Of a stretch of 64,000 bases of DNA, positions 41,016 through 49,327 are shown one piece after another. The notes below the pieces were generated by a model that was not told the origin of the DNA, did no database searches, and saw only the letters and a list, made by a program, of their open reading frames with translations. How positions within the stretch are numbered: position 1 is the first letter of the stretch; each line of letters begins with the position of its first letter. The translations under genes were made by a program, and so were the position numbers. Source of the stretch: Bordetella parapertussis (GTDB lineage Bacteria > Pseudomonadota > Gammaproteobacteria > Burkholderiales > Burkholderiaceae_B); the NCBI GenBank assembly GCA_945897365.1, contig CAMDFD010000007.1, positions 62,001-126,000 of the forward strand, in the 5' to 3' direction.

Positions 41016-41987
41016 ATGTTCAATACATTTAAGACGTTATCAGTCGGCGTATCACTTGTGGTGTCAATGGCCAGTGCAGCGGCTCAGGGTTTTCCTCAAA
41101 AGCCTATCACGCTCATCGTGCCTGTTGCTGCGGGCGGCACGACAGATATTGCAGGGCGAATCTTGGCCAATCAGCTCAAGGATGTGCTGGGTCAGGTGGT
41201 CATCGTAGAAAACAAACCAGGCGCGAGTGGCGGAATTGGTAATTCATACGTGGCCCGCGCTAATCCCGATGGCTATACGCTTGTGCTCGCCTATGAGGGC
41301 TTTAACACGGGCAATCCGGCATTGGCTAAGAGTTTGCCTTGGGATCCTGTCAAGAGTTTCACGCCCATCGCAGAAGTGATCAGAGGTCCCCACTTAGTGC
41401 TCGTGCCCAAGGACTCACCGATCAAGGATTTGAAAGGTTTGGTAGAGTTTGCGCGGGCTAATCCTGGCAAGTTGAATTACGCCTCCTCTGGTGTAGGTTC
41501 TATTCAGCATCTTGGTGCGGAATTGCTTCAGCTCAATACCAAGACCAAGATGGTCCATGTGCCCTATGCTGGCGCAGCGCCTGCAATGAAGGATTTGCTC
41601 GCGGGTCGGATTGATTTATTCATCACCACACCACCGACTGCGATGGGACACCTCAAGGCTGGTACCTTGCGCGCCTTGGCCATCACCAGTGAGAAGCGTC
41701 ATCCCATGTTGCCTGATGTGCCCACGACCGCTGAAGCGGGCTTGCCTGAGTTTCAGTTAGATGCATGGTTCACCGTTTTTGGTCCTGCGAATATGCCAGA
41801 GCCCGTGGTTAAGAAACTGACTGAGGCAATGAAGACCGTCATCACCTCACCACAGTTTGTTAAGCAAATGAACGAGCAAGGCGCGACTGCCAGCTATCGC
41901 TCCCCCAAAGAAATCGCTGATATTGTCAATGTTGATTTGAAAAAATGGGCTGATGTTGTCAAAGCTGCAGGCATCAAAGCGGAGTAG
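41016..41987 (+). CDS. Bug/TctC-family periplasmic receptor 3
   Basis: A 323-residue protein with signal peptide ending SAAAQ and mature start FPQKPITLIVPVAAGGTTDIAGR, the Bug fold with the ligand-loop Asp. Repeated family blocks KPGASGGIGNSYVARANPDGY and VPYAGAAPAMKDLLAGRIDLF are present. GGAG precedes the ATG. It stands between the ligase and the second dioxygenase in the same operon, so its ligand is probably the acid or sulfonate-like compound that these enzymes attack. It has no adjacent permease. Confidence 0.92.
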   Translation: MFNTFKTLSVGVSLVVSMASAAAQGFPQKPITLIVPVAAGGTTDIAGRILANQLKDVLGQVVIVENKPGASGGIGNSYVARANPDGYTLVLAYEGFNTGNPALAKSLPWDPVKSFTPIAEVIRGPHLVLVPKDSPIKDLKGLVEFARANPGKLNYASSGVGSIQHLGAELLQLNTKTKMVHVPYAGAAPAMKDLLAGRIDLFITTPPTAMGHLKAGTLRALAITSEKRHPMLPDVPTTAEAGLPEFQLDAWFTVFGPANMPEPVVKKLTEAMKTVITSPQFVKQMNEQGATASYRSPKEIADIVNVDLKKWADVVKAAGIKAE

Positions 41988-41995
41988 TGATCACT

Positions 41996-42820
41996 ATGGA
42001 TGTCAAAAAACTAACGGGAACGATTGGCGCGGAGCTTTTGGGTGTTGATCTCTCGAAGGACCTGTCCGCAGCGACTGTTAAAGATGTTCGCCAGGCTTTG
42101 CTCGACAATCTGGTGATCTTTTTTCGCGACCAAACTCTAACGCCTGAGCAGCAGATTGCTTTCGTTGAAAAGTTTGGTCCGATCAGCACAACCCCCGTCT
42201 ATCAAACGCATGAAAAGTACCCTCAGATCATGCCAGTGGTGAAAGAAGTCACCGACAAGGATGTGATCGGTGATACCTGGCACACGGACGAGACCTACCA
42301 TCCACAGCCACCGCTGGGTTCGGTGCTCTATGCACGCGAAGTCCCTAAGGTAGGCGGTGATACGCTCTGGGCCAATCAGTATCTAGCCTATGAGCGGCTG
42401 TCCGAGGCGATGAAAAAGCAGCTTGAGGGTTTGCATGCTATCCACTCCAACGATTTTCTGAATGCCAATGCGCGACTACGCAACAGCACGCGTTCAACCA
42501 AACTGCGTGAGGACGTGGGTCGTATCGACAGCCGTCATCCTGTTGTGCGTACGCATGATGAAACGGGGCGCAAGAGTTTGTTTGTGAATCAGCCTTTTAC
42601 GTTCTGCTTCGAAGGGATGACGCGCGACGAGAGCTTGCCGCTGCTTCAATATTTATATCAGGTCAGCCATAAGCCTGAGTTGACCTGTCGCTTCCGTTGG
42701 CAGCCGGGCTCGATGGCGTTTTGGGATAATCGTTGCACCATGCACTATGCCATCAATGACTATCCTGGTCAACGTCGTGAAATGCACCGCATCACCATTC
42801 AAGGCGTAAGCCCGACATGA
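41996..42820 (+). CDS. TauD-family Fe(II)/2-oxoglutarate dioxygenase 2
   Basis: About 274 residues from ATG 41996 (GGAG upstream; a GTG at 41987 overlaps the receptor stop). This is the classic TauD/TfdA size: TGTIGAELLGVDLSKDLS at the start, His96 and Asp98 in WHTDETYH, His250 in NRCTMHYAINDY and the Arg pair in GQRREMHR for 2-oxoglutarate. The family oxidatively cleaves taurine, aryloxy acids, alkyl sulfates or similar compounds. It differs clearly from the 370-residue dioxygenase of the same operon, so the two are likely to act on different steps. Confidence 0.92.
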   Translation: MDVKKLTGTIGAELLGVDLSKDLSAATVKDVRQALLDNLVIFFRDQTLTPEQQIAFVEKFGPISTTPVYQTHEKYPQIMPVVKEVTDKDVIGDTWHTDETYHPQPPLGSVLYAREVPKVGGDTLWANQYLAYERLSEAMKKQLEGLHAIHSNDFLNANARLRNSTRSTKLREDVGRIDSRHPVVRTHDETGRKSLFVNQPFTFCFEGMTRDESLPLLQYLYQVSHKPELTCRFRWQPGSMAFWDNRCTMHYAINDYPGQRREMHRITIQGVSPT

Positions 42821-43554
42821 GTGATGGACGTTTTGCGGGAACGGTGACGCTGATCACGGGTGCCAGTAAAGGTATCGGACTCGCGACAGCGCAGCGTATC
42901 GCAAAAGATGGCGGGACTGTGATTGGTATCGCTCGTTCCGCCGAAGGTGTTCAATTTCCCGGTCCGTTCTTTACGGCTGATCTGATCTCAGAGTCAGAAA
43001 CTGCGCAGGTGCTAGCGCAGATCACTGCGCAGTTTGAAGTTGATCATCTGGTCAACAATGCGGGCAAGACCACGTCGAGTTTGTTGACGCAAACAACATC
43101 CAAAGAGTTCGAAGAAATTTTGCAAATCAACATGAGGGCACCGATGCAGTGTTTGCAGGCTTGTTTACCTGCGATGGTACGAAAAGGTCGTGGCCGTGTC
43201 GTCAATATTTCCAGTCGTGCTGCGTTAGGAATGGTGAAAAGAACCGCCTATGCTGGCGCCAAGAGTGGTTTGATTGGTATGACGCGCACATGGGCGCTTG
43301 AGCTTGGTGCGCAGGGCGTTACAGTGAATGCGGTCGCACCAGGGCCGGTGGCAACGGAGTTGTATTTAAAAAACAATCCAATGTCGCCCGAGGCGCGCGA
43401 GGCTTTTGCTTCACGTATTCCGCTCAAGCGCGTGGGAACTCCAGAGGAAATCGCAGGCGCGATTACCTATTTCTTGTCCGACGATGCAAGTTTTATCACA
43501 GGGCAAGTGCTATATGTCTGTGGTGGTTTGTCGATTGGAGCAACGCCAGTATAA
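42817..43554 (+). CDS. Short-chain dehydrogenase/reductase
   Basis: A 245-residue SDR with the NAD(P)-binding TGASKGIG, the NNAG block, catalytic Ser in NISSRAALG and the YAGAK active-site Tyr/Lys pair. It oxidises an alcohol to a ketone or the reverse, probably a hydroxy intermediate released by the dioxygenase. It starts within the dioxygenase stop (ATGA). Last gene of the operon; an inverted repeat follows within 5 nt. Confidence 0.9.
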   Translation: MSDGRFAGTVTLITGASKGIGLATAQRIAKDGGTVIGIARSAEGVQFPGPFFTADLISESETAQVLAQITAQFEVDHLVNNAGKTTSSLLTQTTSKEFEEILQINMRAPMQCLQACLPAMVRKGRGRVVNISSRAALGMVKRTAYAGAKSGLIGMTRTWALELGAQGVTVNAVAPGPVATELYLKNNPMSPEAREAFASRIPLKRVGTPEEIAGAITYFLSDDASFITGQVLYVCGGLSIGATPV

Positions 43555-43582
43555 AAAACGGGGCAATCTAAAGATTGCCCCG
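43553..43582 (-). terminator. Intrinsic terminator between convergent SDR and Bug genes
   Basis: CGGGGCAATC, a 4-nt loop and GATTGCCCCG form a perfect 10-bp stem (43559-43582). On the minus strand it is followed by a run of T (A-run at 43553-43558 on the plus strand), making a textbook terminator for the receptor gene at 43605. It may also stop the plus-strand operon, although without a T-run in that direction. Confidence 0.85.
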
Positions 43583-43604
43583 AATAGATCATACAGCTGG
43601 ACGT

Positions 43605-44579
43605 TTAGTTTTGTGACAGCCCAGTCTTTTTGATGACCGCAGCCCATTTGCTCACTTCGTCTTGCGTTCTCTTTGCGAGTTGCTCCGGTGTATTTGGAGC
43701 AGGGGGTAATTCAAAGCCAGCACCTTCGTATGCTTTTTTGAGTTCATCGGTCGCCAGTGCTTTTTTAACTTCTGTGTTGAGCAGATTGATCACTTCTTTC
43801 GGTGTTCCTTTTGGTGCATAGATCGCGAACCATGCAGACACATCAAAGCCAGGCACGCCAGACTCACTCACAGTAGGAACGCCTGGTGCGAAGGGTGATT
43901 GGGCAGCGGAGGTGACAGCGAGCGCACGCAACTTTTCAGCGCGAACTTGGCCGATTGCCGAGGGTAGATTATCAAACATGGAGTCCACTTGACCACCGAC
44001 AAGGTCGATCACAGCTGGGCCACTGCCTTTGTAAGGAACGTGCAGGAGATCGACACCAGCCTGCATTTTGAAAAGTTCGCAGGAAAGGTGGATGGAGGAA
44101 CCGGCGCCAGAAGAGGCACAAGATGCTTTGCCTGGGTTTGCCTTAGCGTAAGCGATAAACTCTTTAACGTTTTTGACAGGCAATTTAGGATTGATCACCA
44201 AAATATTAGCGATCGTCGTCAACGTGACGATGGGCGCGAAGTCGGTCAGGATGTCATGGTTCAGTTTTTTGTAGAGTGATTTATTAATCGTGTTGGCGAC
44301 GGAGCCGACATATAGCGTGTAGCCATCAGGTTTGGCTTTCGAGACTAGATCAGCAGCGATATTGCTGTTCGCACCTGCACGGTTTTCAACCACAAAGCTC
44401 TGTTTAGTTTGCTCGGAGAGAGATTTTGCAACTAAGCGTGCGACGCGGTCTGTGGCGCCACCGGGGGCATAGCCGACCACGAGCGTGACAGGCTTATTAG
44501 GGTAGGCTTGAGCGTGCGCAGCGCCTGCGGTTAATACAAAAGTCGCCGCAATGGCGCTCGCCAAGGGTAGAAATTTCAT
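43605..44579 (-). CDS. Bug/TctC-family periplasmic receptor 4
   Basis: About 324 residues from ATG 44579, which has GGAG 8 nt upstream (open frame to 44591). Signal peptide ends GAAHAQ; mature start AYPNKPVTLVVGYAPGGATDRVAR. FENLPSAIGQ-type region (MFDNLPSAIGQVRAEKLRALAVTS) is standard for Bug proteins. The pair of Cys in GKASCASSGAGSSIHLSCEL may form a disulfide. It lies 121 nt downstream of the amidohydrolase gene, which could use the imported ligand. Confidence 0.92.
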   Translation of the reverse strand: MKFLPLASAIAATFVLTAGAAHAQAYPNKPVTLVVGYAPGGATDRVARLVAKSLSEQTKQSFVVENRAGANSNIAADLVSKAKPDGYTLYVGSVANTINKSLYKKLNHDILTDFAPIVTLTTIANILVINPKLPVKNVKEFIAYAKANPGKASCASSGAGSSIHLSCELFKMQAGVDLLHVPYKGSGPAVIDLVGGQVDSMFDNLPSAIGQVRAEKLRALAVTSAAQSPFAPGVPTVSESGVPGFDVSAWFAIYAPKGTPKEVINLLNTEVKKALATDELKKAYEGAGFELPPAPNTPEQLAKRTQDEVSKWAAVIKKTGLSQN

Positions 44580-44700
44580 AGTGGACTCCAAAGATTAAAT
44601 AAACCAGAGCGGAATAGGAAGGCCAAGTCGCTCATAGACAAGCTTACTATGCTAACTATTTTTGATGCTTTATAGCTATGGAGTTTACCCTGTGTAGACG

Positions 44701-45597
44701 CTAAAAATCGTACAAGTGAGCGGCATTGTCGACGAGTACTTTTTTGACGGTAGCAGGATCACCCGCCCATTGAGCAATACGTGTCAGGGCGGTGAAGTCG
44801 TCTTCGGGCCTGAAGTATTCGATGACCTTTGGGTCGCGTTTGACCCCTTTAGGAGGCATGGGGTGTGGCCAGTCAGTGCCCCACACCATTCGGTCTGGGT
44901 TGGCATTGATGAGTGCGCGCGCAAAAGCTTCGCCATCTGGATAGCCAGGAAGCTCCGAGATGCGATAGGGCGCGGAAAGTTTGACATAGACTTTGCCGGA
45001 CTGAACGAGGCTGCACAGTGCATCAAAGCCAGGTTGGCTCTGGGGTTTACTGGCATCGAGTTTGCCGAAATGATCGACCACCAGTGGGGTAGGTAGCGCA
45101 CGAATCGTATCTTGCATGCCCGCAATCACGTCAAGATTGGTGTAGACCTGAACGTGCCAGCCAAGTGGCGCGACCTGCTCGGCAGCTGCTCGAAGTTGTT
45201 TTGCGGCAGATGCTGGATCGTTATGCCCATGTGTTTCTAAGTTGACACGGACACCCCTCACGCCTGCGGAATGAAACTTTTTTAAAGTCTCGAGAGTAAA
45301 GCTCTCATCGATGACGGCGACGCCACGGCCACGCGCGGGTCCCCAAGACTCAAGCGCATACAGCATGCTGGTGTTGTCGGTACCGTAGGGGCTTGGGTGT
45401 GCCAGGACCACACGATCAACACCCATTGCCATGTGCAAGGCATCCAGTGCCTCGAGGGTCGCGATCGCAGGCGTGTAATTGCGCTTTGCAGCAAAAGGGA
45501 ATTGTTCGGCGGGCGGGAAAATATGGGTGTGGCAATCACAGATGCCAGCAAGGCCGAGTTTCTGAAAGCCGGAGGGGATCGTAAAAGGGGGTTGCAT
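44701..45597 (-). CDS. Amidohydrolase-2-family (PDC-hydrolase-like) enzyme
   Basis: About 298 residues from ATG 45597; a TTG at 45627 extends the frame. CDCHTHIFP is the HxH metal-binding start of the TIM barrel, VVDHFGKLD supplies the next His, and WGTDWPHPMPP the Asp/His near the C-terminus. The pattern matches the 2-pyrone-4,6-dicarboxylate lactonase-like group that opens lactones or decarboxylates aromatic acids. It is divergent from the 3-hydroxyisobutyrate-dehydrogenase-like gene and upstream of a receptor gene. Confidence 0.85.
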   Translation of the reverse strand: MQPPFTIPSGFQKLGLAGICDCHTHIFPPAEQFPFAAKRNYTPAIATLEALDALHMAMGVDRVVLAHPSPYGTDNTSMLYALESWGPARGRGVAVIDESFTLETLKKFHSAGVRGVRVNLETHGHNDPASAAKQLRAAAEQVAPLGWHVQVYTNLDVIAGMQDTIRALPTPLVVDHFGKLDASKPQSQPGFDALCSLVQSGKVYVKLSAPYRISELPGYPDGEAFARALINANPDRMVWGTDWPHPMPPKGVKRDPKVIEYFRPEDDFTALTRIAQWAGDPATVKKVLVDNAAHLYDF

Positions 45598-45706
45598 GGT
45601 CGTGTCTGAGATTAATAGTATCGACAATGAATACTAACCATAAATCGATCTTGAGTCGACGCCGCTAAAATAACAGTTTTAACTAAAATTTTTTTGAGAC
45701 AAAAAA

Positions 45707-46579
45707 ATGAGCAACATTAAAAAACTAGGGTTCATTGGATTAGGCGTGATGGGTGAACCCATGTGCCGTAATCTGGCGGTCAAACAAGCGATTTCCGTAC
45801 TCGCCTATGATACGCAACAAGCACCACTGCAGCGATTGGGCCAAGCCATTGTTGCTGCGAAATCTGTCGGCCAAGTCATGCGTGACGTTGATCTGGTGTT
45901 TTTATCTTTGCCTTCGGGAGAGGTAGTGGCTAAGATTTGCGAACAAGCAGACGGGCTACTGGAAAATTGTCGTGCAGGTCAGATTGTTGTGGATCTGAGC
46001 ACTTCTCCGGTTGAGCTGACGCGTGAGCTTTACGAAAAGTTTAAAGAAAAAGGGGTGTTGTTAATCGATGCACCTGTTGCGCGTACCCGTGCCGCAGCTG
46101 AGTCCGGCACGCTTTCAATCATGGTCGGTGCTCTAGAAGCAGAGTTTGCGCAAATCAAGCCTTATCTTGCAACTTTTGCGACTGAAATCACTCTTTGCGG
46201 GCCAGTGGGTAGCGGGCAGGTTGTCAAAATTTTGAACAATATGGTCTTGTTCGAAACTGTCGCAGCATTATCCGAAGCACGCGCGATCGCTCAGAAGGCC
46301 GGTGTGGACCCTAAAAAGTTATTTGAGACCTTGGCGCTCGGATCGGCGGATAGTTTTGCTCTTAGAAATCATGGCCTAAAAGCCATCATTCCAGGCGACT
46401 TTCCTGAACGTGCTTTTTCTGTTGAGTATGCTGCGAAAGATTTGCGCTACGCCTTGGATCTCGCAGAGCAAACAAACGTCGATGCCGCAGGCGCGCGCAA
46501 TGTTCGTCGACTGTTCGAACTTGCTATAGCGCGCGGAGATGGTGCGTTATATCACCCGGTCATCAGCAGAGTGCTTTGA
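45707..46579 (+). CDS. 3-hydroxyisobutyrate-dehydrogenase-family oxidoreductase
   Basis: A 290-residue protein with the Rossmann start GFIGLGVMGEPMCRNL, VFLSLPSGEVV, the family's DAPVARTRAAAESGTLSIMVG (normally DAPVSGG, here without the Gly pair) and GSGQVVKILNNM with the catalytic Lys. The family oxidises beta-hydroxy acids such as 3-hydroxyisobutyrate, tartronate semialdehyde partners or related compounds. The altered DAPVAR motif suggests an unusual substrate. Its last 17 nt overlap the convergent GTPase gene. Confidence 0.87.
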   Translation: MSNIKKLGFIGLGVMGEPMCRNLAVKQAISVLAYDTQQAPLQRLGQAIVAAKSVGQVMRDVDLVFLSLPSGEVVAKICEQADGLLENCRAGQIVVDLSTSPVELTRELYEKFKEKGVLLIDAPVARTRAAAESGTLSIMVGALEAEFAQIKPYLATFATEITLCGPVGSGQVVKILNNMVLFETVAALSEARAIAQKAGVDPKKLFETLALGSADSFALRNHGLKAIIPGDFPERAFSVEYAAKDLRYALDLAEQTNVDAAGARNVRRLFELAIARGDGALYHPVISRVL

Positions 46580-47930
46580 CCAGAGTATCCAGCGCATGTT
46601 CGCGCGCGGGGTTGTGAGTAAAGTTTTCGCTAATAGAAGACCATTCTGGATGGGCGCGCGCCAGAGCAATGGTCTGGGTCAGCGCAGGACTCTCAAGCGA
46701 AAGATGAGGGGCTTGCTCTAGGCGCAGCGGGGTCAAGGCGGCGTGACCACGGTGCTCCAGGCCATTTATGAGTTGCATCTGTCGAAGCACCAGAATCTGC
46801 AGAATCGACTGATCAACAGTCAATTCTCTAAAGCCACGCATTTTTCCAAGAACTCGACTTCCCCAACGGTCAACGACTTTTAACGCGCCTCCGGCAACCG
46901 CCCCGATCGCCATCCCAGTGCCAAGGCTCAGTCCTGCGCTCAACACGTCAACGGTCGCACCCAACGTTGCACCCGCTGCAATACCCATACCTACATGCAC
47001 GCCAAAGTTTTGAAGTGCTTGAGGACTGAAAAGGTCAAGGTCCCAACGTCCTTCAGTCAAAGAAAGGGGCGTTGAGAGGAAGTCATCTTGTCGAAATTGA
47101 AATAGATTGAGTAAAGCATTGACACAGGCTTGTTCGCGTTCTCGGACGCGATGTTGTATCGCTATATTTTTTTGAGCAATATCCTCCTCTGAGCCAACAC
47201 GCATTCGCAAAGATGCGACATCAATGAGCATGTCTACAATCAGACTAATCGAAGCGACATGTCTGGCCTGCCGCTGTTTGACTGTTTGTTCTTGAAGGGC
47301 AGAAAACGTTGCTTGATAGGACGAGAGTAAAAGAGAAAGCGCTTGATAGAGTTTTTCCTCGCCATCGAGTGGAGGACTCATGCTATCGAAAGATACCGCG
47401 GTGTGCAAACCGACGCGCGCTAGCGCATCACGCCATTCTTGAGTACGCGAAGCTTGGCTGGCGACAAAATTCAAGACTGGTAAAAGGGGTCTCGCACAGC
47501 TCGATAGAATGGCAAGTTCGTCTCGATGTTTGGCCAGGACAGGCTCACGCACGTCCACGACATACAGTCCGGCATGACACTTTAAGAGTTTGCGCAGGAC
47601 CCGTGCCTCTTGCTCATATAGAGAGCACGCTTCCGGACTCTCTAAAAAGAGTTGGATGCGATCGGGACCATCAAGCCGTTGGTTGTGGTTGGACAGCTGC
47701 TCAAGATAATCCAGTAAGCCAATGCTGTCTTCGATGCCAGGTGTGTCGTAAAGGGTCAGTACAGTTTTAAAGTCGAGTGCCACGGGAGCGGCTTGCACTT
47801 GACGGGTTGTTCCGGGCATATCCTCGACTTTGCCAAAATTCACATCGCGCAGGAGTGTACGAAGCAGGGAAGTTTTTCCAACATTCGTATGCCCGACGAC
47901 GGCAATTTCTATGGTGGCTTGCTCAGTCAT
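46563..47930 (-). CDS. GTPase with DUF3482-type C-terminal region
   Basis: About 455 residues from ATG 47930. The N-terminal G domain has the P-loop GHTNVGKTS (13-21), MPGTTRQ as switch I and YDTPGIED as G3. At the G4 place, where NKxD is expected, it reads LPVLNFVAS, so guanine recognition is non-canonical. The C-terminal half has coiled helices and a Gly/Ala-rich hydrophobic stretch, MGIAAGATLGATVDVLSAGLS, that could insert in the membrane. I recall this architecture as DUF3482, usually beside a DUF2868 membrane protein, as here. The role is unknown. Its start overlaps the stop of that partner by 8 nt. Confidence 0.82.
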   Translation of the reverse strand: MTEQATIEIAVVGHTNVGKTSLLRTLLRDVNFGKVEDMPGTTRQVQAAPVALDFKTVLTLYDTPGIEDSIGLLDYLEQLSNHNQRLDGPDRIQLFLESPEACSLYEQEARVLRKLLKCHAGLYVVDVREPVLAKHRDELAILSSCARPLLPVLNFVASQASRTQEWRDALARVGLHTAVSFDSMSPPLDGEEKLYQALSLLLSSYQATFSALQEQTVKQRQARHVASISLIVDMLIDVASLRMRVGSEEDIAQKNIAIQHRVREREQACVNALLNLFQFRQDDFLSTPLSLTEGRWDLDLFSPQALQNFGVHVGMGIAAGATLGATVDVLSAGLSLGTGMAIGAVAGGALKVVDRWGSRVLGKMRGFRELTVDQSILQILVLRQMQLINGLEHRGHAALTPLRLEQAPHLSLESPALTQTIALARAHPEWSSISENFTHNPAREHALDTLVKALC

Positions 47931-49320
47931 GATGGCGCTCCAGCCATTGCATGATGCTCGCGCCATCGTCGCGAACGTAGAGCTCGATATGTGGAAGCTT
48001 GCGTAGCTGAGCCATCCAAGCCTCGGTGTGCGCGTGCGCGACCTGACTGTGTCGCAACCAAAGTAGTGTTCTTTTTGAATAGCCCGAGAGTTCTGCGATT
48101 AAGCGCAAGGTGCCACGGTCTGGTGAGTGTCTGGCATCACAAGCGACGACAAGATTTTGGGGGCGAGCGTTCGACGTGTTTAGAAGAGCTTGTTGACGAG
48201 ATTCCTTGGAGTCGACAGGACTTGCGAAGCTTAAGGCAGCTCCGATTCCTGAGGGAGGCCAGTCATCTGTAGGATCGAGTTCGATGGCGATCAAGAGGTG
48301 CTCGGTGTTCCACGGATCGTTTTCATTGTCGTTTCGATCTAACCCCTTTTTAAAAATAGACTCAAGGGGTTGTTTTCCATCTTCCTGAAAAGCGAACGAA
48401 GGCATCCTGCTTAGGACAGCACTGTAATAGGGCGATGAGAGGTCGGGTTCCAAACGTGAACGTCGCTTGAGTATAAGACCAGACAGCAAAGCTAAAAGCG
48501 CTCTGGGTAGTACGCCATAAATGAGCAGACAGCCTAACAACCACCCCGACCATAGACGTCGAGAGGCTTCAGGATTTTGTTGAGAGACTGAGCTGCTTGC
48601 GCGCACTATTTCCTGATCGGGTACGGCCAAGCCAAACCATTGCGGAACAACAGATAGATATTCAATCCCTCTTACGAACACCTCTGAGGGCAAGACGGTT
48701 GTTTCCCAGACAAAATCGTACTGTCGTGTTGATAAAGCCAAGAGCAACGTGACCGCAGCCGCAACGCTCAGGGTTATCCAGATTAGATGTGTGCCAGTGC
48801 TTAGGAGCCAGCGGGTGGCATGGGCTTGATGCCAGACGCTCCACCATGCTTGAACAGCAAGGCCCATATTTGGACCGCGAGCCAGTTTGCGGGTGAGCCA
48901 GGGCCAGAGTTGTACGAGTCGACCACCCGGGGCAGTCGGTGAGAATAGGGCCAGACACCAAAGAATCAGCGACAGAAAATTCAGCCCTAGCAGTGAAACC
49001 AACGCCCAGACGATATTGACAGGTTGCGTCCCGGTTCCAAGTGCGGTGAGTGCCATGCTTGTTCCGGCGATCAGGGCGATCATCAATATGCAAAAAAAAG
49101 CGAACCAACCTGCGGCGTTGAGCTTTGTGATGGTGGTGGTCAGACCGATTGCATGGCTCAAGGCCTGCGCACGACTGACGACTTTTGCAAGTGGCGAGCG
49201 TTCTTGTTGAGCGAGCAGTCGTGCTTTGCTATCGTCTAGAGGACCCCATTGGCTTTCCCTCAGATGGATCGCCTCGCAGAGCCATACTTGTTTGAACGAA
49301 AGTATTTCGCTCTTATTCAT
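47923..49320 (-). CDS. DUF2868-type membrane protein
   Basis: About 465 residues from ATG 49320 (a TTG at 49365 extends the frame). Four hydrophobic segments are clear: AGWFAFFCILMIALIAGTS, WALVSLLGLNFLSLILWCL, LIWITLSVAAAVTLLLAL and LLGCLLIYGVLPRALLALL, followed by a soluble C-terminal domain with a Rossmann-like pattern (LVVACDARHSPDRGTLRLIAEL). I recall this layout as DUF2868, partner of DUF3482 GTPases. The pair probably forms a membrane-bound GTP-dependent complex; nothing more is known to me. It is translationally coupled to the GTPase gene and follows the MFS gene closely. Confidence 0.8.
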   Translation of the reverse strand: MNKSEILSFKQVWLCEAIHLRESQWGPLDDSKARLLAQQERSPLAKVVSRAQALSHAIGLTTTITKLNAAGWFAFFCILMIALIAGTSMALTALGTGTQPVNIVWALVSLLGLNFLSLILWCLALFSPTAPGGRLVQLWPWLTRKLARGPNMGLAVQAWWSVWHQAHATRWLLSTGTHLIWITLSVAAAVTLLLALSTRQYDFVWETTVLPSEVFVRGIEYLSVVPQWFGLAVPDQEIVRASSSVSQQNPEASRRLWSGWLLGCLLIYGVLPRALLALLSGLILKRRSRLEPDLSSPYYSAVLSRMPSFAFQEDGKQPLESIFKKGLDRNDNENDPWNTEHLLIAIELDPTDDWPPSGIGAALSFASPVDSKESRQQALLNTSNARPQNLVVACDARHSPDRGTLRLIAELSGYSKRTLLWLRHSQVAHAHTEAWMAQLRKLPHIELYVRDDGASIMQWLERHHD

Positions 49321-49327
49321 GGACAGG

